Source: Bacteroides oleiciplenus YIT 12058 (GTDB lineage: Bacteria > Bacteroidota > Bacteroidia > Bacteroidales > Bacteroidaceae). From it: DNA of 64,000 bases. Shown here in pieces: positions 18,093 to 27,222 of the stretch. A program made the translations under genes and the position numbers. The notes beneath the pieces are model-generated. The model searched no databases, had not been told where the DNA came from, and was given only the letters and a program-made list of their open reading frames with translations. The DNA is taken from contig NZ_JH992946.1 in the NCBI RefSeq assembly GCF_000315485.1, positions 62,001 to 126,000 on the forward strand. Direction: 5' to 3'. Every line of letters begins with the position of its first letter. Positions within the stretch are counted from its first letter, which is position 1.

Positions 18093-19463
18093 ATGGAATC
18101 AATGAAAACGTATACAGAGAAAGAAAAGCAAATTGAAGTCATCAATAATGTTGATGTTTTGGTTATTGGCGGTGGCCCTGCCGGCATTGGTGCTGCTGTT
18201 GGTGCTGCTAAGACCGGAGTTTCAGTTATGCTTGTTGAGGCGATGAGCTCGTTTGGTGGCATGTGGACCAATGGATTGGTAATCACATTGGCAGGGTTCA
18301 ATAGTTGGTTGCGTCCTTACCGTCGTTGTGTGGATGGTGTCATGGGTGAATGGATTGAGATGGCCGAAGAGAGGGGAGGAGTTGAAAATAACCATAGTTG
18401 GGTATTGAGTTCTGATCCTGAGATTATGAAACTGACTGCCGATGAGTTACTATTGAAATATCAGGTTAAATGCCTGTTGCATACTTGGATGGCTGATGCT
18501 ATTGTTGAAGATAATAAAGTGAAGGGTGTCATCGTTGAGAATGTAGATGGGCGGAAGGCAATTATGGCTAAGATCGTAGTAGATTGTACCGGAAATGGTG
18601 ATGTCATAGCACGTGCCGGAGCCGAATTTAATATATCATCAGAACTCCAGCCCATGACATTACCTTTCTTCCTGGCGGAGGTGGAACCTCAGGGTAATGT
18701 GGACTATGAAGATGAATTGACAATACCGTTTGGCCCCGAGTCCGGCTTCTTAGGGAAAGAATTGCTAACCGAATATACCTCGCGAAGGAGAGATGTCGGA
18801 ATTGACCGTGAGATGCTCAGCAATGCCTGTGAAGCAGGTGAACTTCCTTTCTTTGGTGGTCCTTGGTTTGGTGGTTTAAGAAAAAACTATCCTTGGGTCA
18901 ATACTACACGTGTTTATGGATCAGCTGTTAATGCAAGCGAGTTGACCACAGCCGAAATGGAGGCACGCAACAATGCTCATCGTATAGTCAACTATTATAG
19001 GAAACACTGTAAAGGTTTTGAGAACAGTTGGATCATGAATACGTCGGCTACCATTGGCGTTCGCGAAACCCGTCGGCTCGATGGGGTTTACACCATGACC
19101 AAAAATGATATTGTATCCAACCGCAAGTTTGAGGACTCAATAGCATTGGGCGTTTGGCCCATTGATGTGCATCCTCCTAAAAATCAAAACGGCATGCATG
19201 ACATGTATGTACCCCTCCCATTCCAAATACCTTATCGCAGTTTGTTACCAGTAAGGATTGATAACCTGCTGGTTGCTGGTCGTTGTATCTCAGTTGATCG
19301 TGAAGCTCTCGGAACCGTCAGGGTAGGGGCTACTTGCGGTGCTACAGGACATGCTGCTGGTGTGGCGGCAGCTTTGGCAACGCAAACGGGAAGCACTCCC
19401 CGTAATCTCTCTTACGAAGAGGTTCGGAAAGAAATTTTGAATCAAAAGGCTATTATTGAATAA
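18093..19463 (+). CDS. FAD-dependent oxidoreductase (FAD_oxidored family)
   Basis: 456 residues, no signal peptide, so cytoplasmic. The N-terminal dinucleotide fold is intact: VDVLVIGGGPAGIGAAVGAA, then VEAMSSFGGMWTNGLV. The C-terminal FAD motif is in NLLVAGRCISVDREALGTVRVG. Family members oxidise a small organic substrate with FAD, often in sugar-utilisation loci of Bacteroidetes and related phyla; the substrate here is unknown. It might act on the imported polyol or a decorated sugar. It is 25 bases after the phosphodiesterase gene and 17 before the next gene, so operonic. Confidence 0.82.
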   Translation: MESMKTYTEKEKQIEVINNVDVLVIGGGPAGIGAAVGAAKTGVSVMLVEAMSSFGGMWTNGLVITLAGFNSWLRPYRRCVDGVMGEWIEMAEERGGVENNHSWVLSSDPEIMKLTADELLLKYQVKCLLHTWMADAIVEDNKVKGVIVENVDGRKAIMAKIVVDCTGNGDVIARAGAEFNISSELQPMTLPFFLAEVEPQGNVDYEDELTIPFGPESGFLGKELLTEYTSRRRDVGIDREMLSNACEAGELPFFGGPWFGGLRKNYPWVNTTRVYGSAVNASELTTAEMEARNNAHRIVNYYRKHCKGFENSWIMNTSATIGVRETRRLDGVYTMTKNDIVSNRKFEDSIALGVWPIDVHPPKNQNGMHDMYVPLPFQIPYRSLLPVRIDNLLVAGRCISVDREALGTVRVGATCGATGHAAGVAAALATQTGSTPRNLSYEEVRKEILNQKAIIE

Positions 19464-19480
19464 AGTAACAGGAAAATACT

Positions 19481-20722
19481 ATGAATATTCTATTTAAAAT
19501 ACTGGTTATAACATTGTTAGCCCTCTTCCCAATGACCACTTGGGCTCAGGAAGTGAAAGTAGGCAAGACATTACCTGCATGGAAAGAAGGTTATCTTGAT
19601 ATTCATGCCATCAACACAGGACAAGGTGAGTGTACTTTCTTTATATTACCCGACGGCACTACGATGTTGGTCGATGCCGGTGAAATTAGAGAAAAAGCAC
19701 CTAATATTGTACCACAGAAGCCTAATGAAGAAACTTCCCCTCATGAAACCTATGCGAAATACATTACGCATTTCATGAAGGGAATCCAGCATAAAGCAGT
19801 TGACTATATGCTTCTAACTCACTTTCATATCGACCACATGGGCGAAATTTATAAAGGATGTAAGTGGGCAGAGAATAAGGCTTACCAGTTAACCGGTATA
19901 CCTGGTGTTGGTGACCGTATTCCTTTTAGGAAAGCTATTGACCGTGGCTGGCCGGATTATAGCTATCCTATAGCACCTGTAAGTAAGGCATTCCCGAACT
20001 ATTTGAATTTCATAAAATGGCAGAAGGAAAAGAACGGCATGGAGATTGAGCAATTCAGGGTTGGTAAGAAAGACCAGCTTGTGCTTGTTCATAATGCTGC
20101 TAAATATCCCACTTTTGAAATTCGTAACATAGCGGCCAACGGACATGTATGGACGGGTGTTGAAGATGTTGAACGCAACTATTTCATTCCCACTGAGCAG
20201 CTGTCCAAAAATGAATGGCCGGATGAAAACCAGTGTTCCATTGCTTTTCGTGTTTCTTATGGTAAGTTTGATTACTTCACCGGTGCAGACTTGCCTGCTG
20301 TAACTAATTTGGATTGGCAGAATCTGGAGTTGCCGGTTGGCTCGGTGACCGGTCCAGTCGAAGCATGCAAGAGTAACCATCACATGAATTACGATGCAAT
20401 GGGCGTTACGCTTCTCAAAGCTCTTCGGCCCCAGGTCGTTATCATTCATAATCGCAAAGCACAGCAGCCGGATATTGAAGTGTTGCGTCGTATTCTTTCT
20501 GCGACAAAGGCTTATCCTGGAAAGAAAGATATTTTCTCAACCAACTTCCATCCTGCGACAACGTTTGTTGCCTATCCTAATACCGAGCACATGGCTGCCA
20601 AACAGGGACATATTGTGATTCGCGTACAACCCGGAGGTAATGAGTTCTATGTTTATGCCCTCGATGATGCAGGAGACAACTATGCTGTGACCTCCATTCA
20701 TGGACCTTATATATGTAAATAA
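19481..20722 (+). CDS. Exported metallo-beta-lactamase-fold hydrolase
   Basis: 413 residues with a signal peptide (cleavage after TTWAQ). The DIHAINTGQGECTFFILPDG start and the zinc motif LLTHFHIDHMGE (H-x-H-x-D-H) place it with ComEC-tail-like metallo-beta-lactamase-fold hydrolases; TGADLPAVTN supplies another metal ligand and CKSNHHMNYDAM a late histidine. Such enzymes cut phosphodiesters or other esters. As a predicted periplasmic protein in a block with a phosphodiesterase and a phosphatase, a phosphodiester or phosphonate substrate is attractive but unproven. The symporter gene starts 19 bases after its stop. Confidence 0.8.
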   Translation: MNILFKILVITLLALFPMTTWAQEVKVGKTLPAWKEGYLDIHAINTGQGECTFFILPDGTTMLVDAGEIREKAPNIVPQKPNEETSPHETYAKYITHFMKGIQHKAVDYMLLTHFHIDHMGEIYKGCKWAENKAYQLTGIPGVGDRIPFRKAIDRGWPDYSYPIAPVSKAFPNYLNFIKWQKEKNGMEIEQFRVGKKDQLVLVHNAAKYPTFEIRNIAANGHVWTGVEDVERNYFIPTEQLSKNEWPDENQCSIAFRVSYGKFDYFTGADLPAVTNLDWQNLELPVGSVTGPVEACKSNHHMNYDAMGVTLLKALRPQVVIIHNRKAQQPDIEVLRRILSATKAYPGKKDIFSTNFHPATTFVAYPNTEHMAAKQGHIVIRVQPGGNEFYVYALDDAGDNYAVTSIHGPYICK

Positions 20723-20741
20723 TACGCTAAAACCTGATATT

Positions 20742-22280
20742 ATGCAATTATTAGATTGGATTATAGTAATTCTATTTCTGGGAGCCTTGACAACGATAGG
20801 ATTCCTCTTCTCTCGTAAAAATAAAAATGTTGAAGATTATTTCCTTGGCGGACGAAGTATGCCGACGTGGTTGGTAGCCTTTGCTGCAGTTGGAACATCA
20901 ATTAGTGCCGGTACATTTGTCGGCGCACCTCAGATTGCTTTCGACGGTAACTTTACTTATATCATGCTTAGCGTTGGGGCGATAGTTGGTGGTTTGATGG
21001 CAGCTTATATTATTTTACCTGCTCTCTATAAAGCTAATACAATTACCATTTATGGTTATCTGGGTAATCGTTTTGGCGATGGTGCCAAAACGGCAACTAG
21101 CATCATGTTCTTGTTGGGACAATTACTCACGTCAGGTTCGCGTCTGTTCATTGCTGCCATTGCAGTGTCTGTGATGCTTTATAATGATATATTGTTTCCT
21201 AATCTGATTGCTTCAATTGTGATTCTTGGCATTATTAGTACAATCTATACGATGGCTGGAGGCATAAAAGGGTTGATCTACATTGATACGATTCAAATTC
21301 TGCTCGTAATCGGTACTGGTCTGATTGCCATTTATCTGCTTTTTAGCGCAATCCCGTTATCATTGGGCGAGATCGTCAATGTGCTTGAAAATACGGAGTC
21401 TGGTAATAAACTACAGGTGATTGACACGAGGTTTTCACTGACTGAACCCTATAATCTGATTGGGGCTCTCTTTGCCTGCGCCATCTTTAAATTTGCACAA
21501 TATAGTACGGATCAGGAATTTGTACAACGTCAGCTGACTTGTAAGTCTGTGAAAAAGGCAGCAAGCTCACTTGTATATTCCCAGATAATCTCTCTTCCTG
21601 TTGTTGTGATTTTTATGATCATCGGCTCGCTGCTGTATGTATTCTATTCACGCCCAGAGCTGCTTGGTGCAGCCGCACCCAGTGACCTGTTGAATGATAG
21701 TCGCCAAGTGTTTCCGCAATATATGTTCAACCACATGCCAACGGGTATTCTTGGTCTGATGGTGGTGGGGCTGCTTGCTGCTGCATTGTCAAGCTTTAAC
21801 TCGGCTATCAACTCAATGACCAGTAGCTTGTTTTCCGATCTTTATCTTCCCTGGAGACAAAAACGCGATAAAGGTACTGTGAAAATTAAATCAGAGTTGA
21901 AGGAGTCACGCTTTCTTGTGATCATTATGGGGATTGTATTGACGGGTTTTGCTATTATTGCTGCTTTGATGCAAGAAGCAGGCGATCAATCATTAGTTGA
22001 TTTTGCGCTTGGTATCATGAGTTTCTCTTATGCCGGTATGTTGGGTATATTCCTTTGTGCCGTTTTGACTCGTCGTGGCAACGTTTACAGTGTGGTAGCT
22101 GCGTTGATTACTGGATGTCTGGTAGTTTTACTTCTTCAACCCGGCATTTTAAGTTACTGGAGTACACTCTTATTCGGTGTAACTCTCAAACTTGCCTGGC
22201 CTTGGTGGGTCGTTGTTGGTGGTAGTATCAGTTTCCTTGTTTGTTGTATTGGAAAGAAAAAAGAATTGGTTACCAAATGA
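20742..22280 (+). CDS. Sodium:solute symporter (SSS family)
   Basis: 512 residues from the ATG at 20742 (MQLLDWIIVILFLGAL). The in-frame ATG at 20700 would overlap the previous gene and is less likely. About 13 hydrophobic helices are visible. KNVEDYFLGGRSMPTWLVAFA is the N-terminal SSS signature and SSFNSAINSMTSSLFSDLY the sodium-binding helix 8 region typical of the family. It should bring a monosaccharide, polyol or similar product into the cytoplasm with Na+, supplying the dehydrogenase and kinase at the start of the block. Its stop overlaps the next gene start (ATGA), implying translational coupling. Confidence 0.9.
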   Translation: MQLLDWIIVILFLGALTTIGFLFSRKNKNVEDYFLGGRSMPTWLVAFAAVGTSISAGTFVGAPQIAFDGNFTYIMLSVGAIVGGLMAAYIILPALYKANTITIYGYLGNRFGDGAKTATSIMFLLGQLLTSGSRLFIAAIAVSVMLYNDILFPNLIASIVILGIISTIYTMAGGIKGLIYIDTIQILLVIGTGLIAIYLLFSAIPLSLGEIVNVLENTESGNKLQVIDTRFSLTEPYNLIGALFACAIFKFAQYSTDQEFVQRQLTCKSVKKAASSLVYSQIISLPVVVIFMIIGSLLYVFYSRPELLGAAAPSDLLNDSRQVFPQYMFNHMPTGILGLMVVGLLAAALSSFNSAINSMTSSLFSDLYLPWRQKRDKGTVKIKSELKESRFLVIIMGIVLTGFAIIAALMQEAGDQSLVDFALGIMSFSYAGMLGIFLCAVLTRRGNVYSVVAALITGCLVVLLLQPGILSYWSTLLFGVTLKLAWPWWVVVGGSISFLVCCIGKKKELVTK

Positions 22281-23722
22281 ATAGAATAATGAAAAAACAA
22301 TGGGTATTGTTGGTGGTGTTGGCGATTATTGCTTGTAATCCTGTGGTGGCTAAGGTAACACTTCCCGCTATCATTTCTGATAATATGGTCTTGCAACAAG
22401 ATGCCAGAGTCAATATCTGGGGTAAGGCAGAACCGGGTGAAACCATAACTATTAAACCTTCATGGGCTACCAAAGCCATGACTACGATTGCTTCCGGCGA
22501 TGGCAAATGGACTGTAAAATTGAAAACACCCCGTGCGACAATGAAAAAACACTCGATTACCGTTAGCGGGGAGAATACTATAACGGTCAGCAATATCTTG
22601 ATTGGCGAAGTGTGGCTTTGCGGTGGGCAAAGTAATATGCTTTTCCCGGTTGGTAAACAAGAGGATGTGAAGTGGCAAACCGGTATGGAAGAGGCCGAAA
22701 AAGAACTACAGGACGCAAATTATCCTGAAATTCGTTTCTTCACCGTGCCTTATTGTCTGGCACCTGATGGCGAACGTGATGATTGTGAAGGGAAGTGGCT
22801 TGTTTGTACTGCGGAAAGTACTTACAACTTCTCAGCAGTGGGGTTTGTTTTCGGACGTCGTCTTTTCAACGAACTCCATACTCCTGTCGGACTCATTCTT
22901 TCGGCTAAAGGTGATACGCATGTAGAATCATGGACTAAGATGGATGTGATGAAAAATAATCCACTTTATACGGATGTATTCGATGAGTTTGGAGTAGAGA
23001 ACGTGAAACAGAATAAACTTTATAAAGTTCCATCCACGTTGTGGAACGGTATGATTAAACCGATTTTGGGTTACACCGTCAAGGGTACTATTTGGTATCA
23101 AGGTGAAGCCAATGCTATGCGCCATGCGCAATATCAGCAGGTATTTACTAATATGATTAATAGTTGGCGTAAAGAATGGGAGCAACCGGATATGCCCTTT
23201 TACTTCGTTCAGATTGCGCCCTTCAAAGATCAACCCGCCGGTATCCGGGAAGCTCAGCTTCAAACATGGCAGGGTGGGTTGAAGAATTTGGGTATGGTCG
23301 TTACCACTGACGTTGGCGATTCGCTTGATATTCATCCCCGCAACAAGCGTGTTCCGGGAGAACGATTAGCTTTGTGGGCGTTGGCTAAACAATATGGCAA
23401 GAATATAGTGTATTCCGGTCCACTGTTTAAGTCAATGAAATTATCGGGAAACAAACTTATCTTGAGTTTTGATTATGCAGACAACGGTTTAATGACACCT
23501 AACAATGAACTCGTGAAAGGTTTCTACATAGCCGGTGCCGATCAGCAGTTCTATCCTTCAAAGGCAATCATCAACGGTAGCTGTATTGAAGTTTTCTCTT
23601 CTCAGGTACAGGAGCCCGTGGCGGTGCGTTATGCATTTGCGAATTTCTTTCGTGCGAATCTTTATAATAAGGAAGGGTTACCAGCTACCCCGTTCCGTAG
23701 TGACTCATGGTCTAAAAAATAA
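22277..23722 (+). CDS. Sialate O-acetylesterase-like SGNH hydrolase, exported
   Basis: 481 residues from the ATG at 22277, which overlaps the symporter stop as ATGA; a second ATG at 22289 directly precedes the signal peptide. The esterase blocks are present: EVWLCGGQSNMLFPV (nucleophile serine), TIWYQGEANAMRHA and VGDSLDIHPRNK (catalytic Asp-x-x-His). An N-terminal beta domain (VTLPAIISDNMVLQQDARVNIWG) is typical of this family, known for removing acetyl groups from sialic acid and from plant polysaccharides. No sialidase or sialic-acid catabolic gene is nearby, so the acetylated substrate is probably not sialic acid. Confidence 0.88.
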   Translation: MNRIMKKQWVLLVVLAIIACNPVVAKVTLPAIISDNMVLQQDARVNIWGKAEPGETITIKPSWATKAMTTIASGDGKWTVKLKTPRATMKKHSITVSGENTITVSNILIGEVWLCGGQSNMLFPVGKQEDVKWQTGMEEAEKELQDANYPEIRFFTVPYCLAPDGERDDCEGKWLVCTAESTYNFSAVGFVFGRRLFNELHTPVGLILSAKGDTHVESWTKMDVMKNNPLYTDVFDEFGVENVKQNKLYKVPSTLWNGMIKPILGYTVKGTIWYQGEANAMRHAQYQQVFTNMINSWRKEWEQPDMPFYFVQIAPFKDQPAGIREAQLQTWQGGLKNLGMVVTTDVGDSLDIHPRNKRVPGERLALWALAKQYGKNIVYSGPLFKSMKLSGNKLILSFDYADNGLMTPNNELVKGFYIAGADQQFYPSKAIINGSCIEVFSSQVQEPVAVRYAFANFFRANLYNKEGLPATPFRSDSWSKK

Positions 23723-23728
23723 ATGCAT

Positions 23729-25402
23729 ATGAAAATCAATAAATCAATATACAGTCTGGCGTTGGCTGCTCCCTTCGCTCTCTTTCAGAGTGTCTATGCC
23801 GGACAGCGGCCTAATATCGTTTTCTTTTTAGTAGATGATTTTGGGTGGACAGAATCCTCTCTGTCTTTCGGCGAAGAAACTTACCCCAATAACTTGCGTT
23901 TCAAAACGCCCAATATGGAGCGTCTCTCCCAAAAGGGTACTATGATGACAAATGCTTATGCTTGTCCGGTTTCAACGCCCACACGTGCATCTTTAATGAC
24001 AGGTATGAACCCTGCCCACATGAAGATTACATCGTTCATTTCACTTTATAAGGATGTTGTTCCGGATGCAATTGGCGGTCATCCTGGTGCCACCAATGAG
24101 AATTTTGGTGATATTTTTGCTCATCCGGAGTGGAATTATAATGCTTTCTGTCCTGTTTCTCTTGAACCGCAACGTGAAACATATGGTCTCAATCATACTC
24201 TCTATGCAACTCCTATGGTTGAAATTCTACGTGATGCCGGCTATCACACCATTCATGTAGGTAAGGCACATTGGGGACCTGCGGGAACACCCGGTTCAAA
24301 TCCTTATAATATGGGCTTTGTGGTTAACATTGCCGGTTCGAGCAATGGCCATCCCAAAAGCTATCTTCCAGAAGATAATTTTGGTAACTTGCCGGGCAAG
24401 GGGGATTATGGTTCGGTACAGAATATGTCACAATATTATGGCACTGATGTACACTTAACTGAAGCTATGACCCGTGAAGCACTCAAAACGCTTGAAAATC
24501 CCATCAGACAAAAGATTCCTTTCTATCTCTATTTTTCTCATTATTCTAATCATACTCCCATTCAACGTGATAAACGTTATATTCAGCCCTATCTTGATGC
24601 CGGAATGGATGAAGGTCAGGCGCGCTATGCTTCCATGGTCGAAGGTATGGATAAAAGTTTGGGAGATGTACTTGATTTCCTCGAAACTAAGGGGGTGGCC
24701 GACAATACTATTATCATCTTCTACTCCGACAATGGAGGACATAGCGTTGGGAATGAGAAGGGTGGGGAACCTCACACTCAGAACCTTCCGTTACGTGAAG
24801 GGAAAGGATCGGTTTATGAAGGTGGTATTCGTGTTCCTATGCTCTTTTGCTGGCCTGGCAAGGTTAGTGCCGGAACGCGCATCAATACACCTGTTTCAAC
24901 GGAGGATATGTTCCCCACAATCCTTGAAATGGCAGGAGTGAAGAAATACGAAACTGTTCAGAAACGGGATGGCCGGAGTTTGGTGAAGCTAATTCAGAAA
25001 GGTTCCCGATATGTGGCTAAAGCTCAGAAACGTGGAGAAATTACCAATCAACGCGAGGCTAATGCCATTGTTATTCCCGAAGCTATTTCAGACATTGACC
25101 CTGAACGTGGCATCATCTTCCATTTTCCTCATCAGCTTCGTTTTGAGGATCAGGATGACATCGACTTCATGAGTGCCATCCGCAAAGGCGATTGGAAACT
25201 GGTCTACCGTATGCATACTGCCGAACTTGAACTCTATAATCTTCGTGAAGATATTGGTGAGCGTAACAATATGGCTGTTCAGTATCCGGAAATAGTCAAG
25301 GAAATGGCAAAAGAACTCGGCACCCGTCTTCGTGGTTGGGATGCTCCAATGCCTACCGTGAGGGCAACAGGACAAAAGGTTCCTATGCCTGATGAATTAT
25401 AA
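23729..25402 (+). CDS. Exported Ser-type sulfatase
   Basis: 557 residues from the ATG at 23729; another ATG at 23723 is possible. The signal peptide ends near SVYA. RPNIVFFLVDDFGWTESS supplies the calcium-binding Asp pair, and CPVSTPTRASLMTG contains the sulfatase signature with serine at the formylglycine position (S-T-P-T-R). It is therefore a Ser-type enzyme needing an anaerobic radical SAM maturase, which is not in this window. IIFYSDNGGHS is the C-terminal metal site. It removes sulfate esters in the periplasm. It ends the block and is followed by a strong terminator. Confidence 0.92.
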   Translation: MKINKSIYSLALAAPFALFQSVYAGQRPNIVFFLVDDFGWTESSLSFGEETYPNNLRFKTPNMERLSQKGTMMTNAYACPVSTPTRASLMTGMNPAHMKITSFISLYKDVVPDAIGGHPGATNENFGDIFAHPEWNYNAFCPVSLEPQRETYGLNHTLYATPMVEILRDAGYHTIHVGKAHWGPAGTPGSNPYNMGFVVNIAGSSNGHPKSYLPEDNFGNLPGKGDYGSVQNMSQYYGTDVHLTEAMTREALKTLENPIRQKIPFYLYFSHYSNHTPIQRDKRYIQPYLDAGMDEGQARYASMVEGMDKSLGDVLDFLETKGVADNTIIIFYSDNGGHSVGNEKGGEPHTQNLPLREGKGSVYEGGIRVPMLFCWPGKVSAGTRINTPVSTEDMFPTILEMAGVKKYETVQKRDGRSLVKLIQKGSRYVAKAQKRGEITNQREANAIVIPEAISDIDPERGIIFHFPHQLRFEDQDDIDFMSAIRKGDWKLVYRMHTAELELYNLREDIGERNNMAVQYPEIVKEMAKELGTRLRGWDAPMPTVRATGQKVPMPDEL

Positions 25403-25413
25403 TGTGTGGTGGA

Positions 25414-25464
25414 TTAAGCATAAAAAAGGCTGCCTGATTAAGTTGCAGCCTGTTTTATGCTTAA
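25414..25464. terminator. Bidirectional terminator between sulfatase and acyl-CoA synthetase genes
   Basis: TTAAGCATAAAA-AAGGCTGC pairs with GCAGCC-TGTTTTATGCTTAA around an 11-base loop. It lies between convergent stops at 25402 and 25468. Confidence 0.8.
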
Positions 25465-25467
25465 TTT

Positions 25468-27114
25468 TTAAATGATTTCAATTCCCTGTTCTTTGCAGAG
25501 TTGTAATCCCACATCTTTCAGTTTGAACTTTTGTATCTTGCCGCTACCCGTCATGGGGAATTCATCAATAAAGAATACGTATTTCGGTATCTTGTAGCGT
25601 GAAATCTTGCCTGTGCAGAAGTCGCGCACATCCGATTCATGTAAATCCACGCCTTCCTTCAGGATGATGAAGGCACCTACTTCTTCACCGTATTTCTTCG
25701 ATGGAATGCCTGCCACCTGCACGTCTTTCACGCCCTCCAACTTGTAGAGGAACTCCTCGATTTCACGTGGATAAATATTCTCACCACCACGGATAATCAT
25801 ATCCTTGATACGCCCGGTGATGCGGTAATTGCCGTCCTCATCCTTTATGCCGAGGTCTCCGGAGTGGAGGAAACCATTTTTATCGATCACTTCGGCGGTA
25901 GCCTGCGGGTTCTTGTAGTATCCCTTCATATTGTTATATCCCCGGTTGCACATTTCACCTTGCACGCCTACCGGACATTCCTCACCAGTTTCGGGGTCGA
26001 TAACCCTAACTTCTGTGTGCTCAAAATCATGTCCTACGGTGTTGCAGCGTACATCAAACGGGTCATCAATGCGCGAAGCCGTCATGCCCGGCGAAGTTTC
26101 GGTCAGGCCGTATACACTTGTTACCTTCATGTACATCTTCTCTTCCACCTGCTTCATCAGTTCCACAGGACAGAGCGAACCTGCCATGATGCCGGTGCGC
26201 AGGCTGGACATATCGAACATGTCGAACATCGGATGGTGCAACTCGGCAATAAACATAGTGGGTACACCGTACAGAGCCGTGCAACGTTCCTTATGAATGG
26301 AAGCGAGCACTACCAGCGGATTAAACCGTTCTACCATAACTTCCGTGCAGCCATGCGTCAGACAATTCATTGTGGCAAGCACCACGCCGAAGCAGTGAAA
26401 CAAGGGTACGCAAACACAAAGTTTGTCATCAGCGGTGAACTTCATGTGCTCTCCCGTCAGATAACCATTGTTGGCGATGTTGTAGTGGGTGAGCATAACG
26501 CCTTTCGGAAAGCCTGTAGTTCCCGATGTATATTGCATGTTCACCACATCGTGGCAGGTCACCTGGCTTTTTAGAGTATCCAGTTGTTCGTCTTCCACAT
26601 TATTGCCCAGCAAAAGAATTTCAGCCGTATTGTACATACCGCGATGTTTCTCTTGTCCTACGTAAACAACATTGCGCATGTGCGGGAAACGCTTGCTCTT
26701 TAAATGACCGCGTTCGCATGTCTTCAGTTCCGGCAACATGGTGTAGGTCATTTGTACGAAGTCGCTGTCCTTTTCGCCATTTACGATGCAAAGGGTGTGC
26801 ATATCCGAGTTCTCGCACAGATATTCCAGTTCGGCTTGCTTATAGTTGGTATTTACAGTAACATAGACGGCACCAATTTTAGCGCAGGCATACAACAGTG
26901 TAAGCCAGTCGGGCACATTGGCAGCCCATATACCTACATGAGTTCCGCGTCCTACACCAATGGAGATTAGTCCTTTTGCCATGTCGTCCACCCGTCGGTT
27001 GAACTGGCTCCAGGTAAAGCGCAGGTTACGGTCGGAATAAACAATATATTCTTTATCGGGCGTAGTTTCTGCCCAGTGCTCCAACCATTGGCCGAGCGTT
27101 CTTTCGTATAACAT
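25468..27114 (-). CDS. AMP-binding acyl-CoA synthetase
   Basis: 548 residues. The AMP-binding signature MQYTSGTTGFPKGVMLTHYN, the adenine motif VYGLTETSPGM, the HSGDLGIKDEDGNYRITGRIKDMIIRGG hinge region (shown here in parts) and the C-terminal catalytic lysine in PMTGSGKIQKFKLKD are all present. It activates a fatty or other carboxylic acid to acyl-AMP and then acyl-CoA in the cytoplasm. Its closest look is to medium/long-chain FadD-like enzymes. The XRE-cupin regulator gene lies immediately upstream on the same strand, separated by repeat element B, suggesting co-transcription and regulation by an acyl ligand. Confidence 0.9.
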   Translation of the reverse strand: MLYERTLGQWLEHWAETTPDKEYIVYSDRNLRFTWSQFNRRVDDMAKGLISIGVGRGTHVGIWAANVPDWLTLLYACAKIGAVYVTVNTNYKQAELEYLCENSDMHTLCIVNGEKDSDFVQMTYTMLPELKTCERGHLKSKRFPHMRNVVYVGQEKHRGMYNTAEILLLGNNVEDEQLDTLKSQVTCHDVVNMQYTSGTTGFPKGVMLTHYNIANNGYLTGEHMKFTADDKLCVCVPLFHCFGVVLATMNCLTHGCTEVMVERFNPLVVLASIHKERCTALYGVPTMFIAELHHPMFDMFDMSSLRTGIMAGSLCPVELMKQVEEKMYMKVTSVYGLTETSPGMTASRIDDPFDVRCNTVGHDFEHTEVRVIDPETGEECPVGVQGEMCNRGYNNMKGYYKNPQATAEVIDKNGFLHSGDLGIKDEDGNYRITGRIKDMIIRGGENIYPREIEEFLYKLEGVKDVQVAGIPSKKYGEEVGAFIILKEGVDLHESDVRDFCTGKISRYKIPKYVFFIDEFPMTGSGKIQKFKLKDVGLQLCKEQGIEII

Positions 27115-27119
27115 GAAAA

Positions 27120-27222
27120 TAGTGATTAGTTGTTTAGTGATAAGTGATTAGTATCGGGATGATTTGTAGAAGATTAGTGATAGGCAATGTGCTTATCACT
27201 AATCACTAATCGTTTATCACTA
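27120..27222. repeat. Inverted TTAGTGA-type repeat element abutting the XRE-cupin stop (copy B)
   Basis: Arms of TAGTGAT/ATTAGTG heptamers face each other across about 40 bases (TTATCACTAAT on one side, ATTAGTGATAA on the other). The TAG stop of the regulator gene is itself the first TAG of the repeat. It lacks the GCTGCGCT core of copies A and C and looks degenerate. It fills nearly the whole gap to the acyl-CoA synthetase start at 27114. Confidence 0.7.

Noticed and set aside
22277..23722. Calling the locus a sialic acid utilisation cluster because of the sialate O-acetylesterase
   Set aside because: No sialidase, NanA, NanE or sialic acid transporter is present, and this esterase family also acts on other acetylated glycans.
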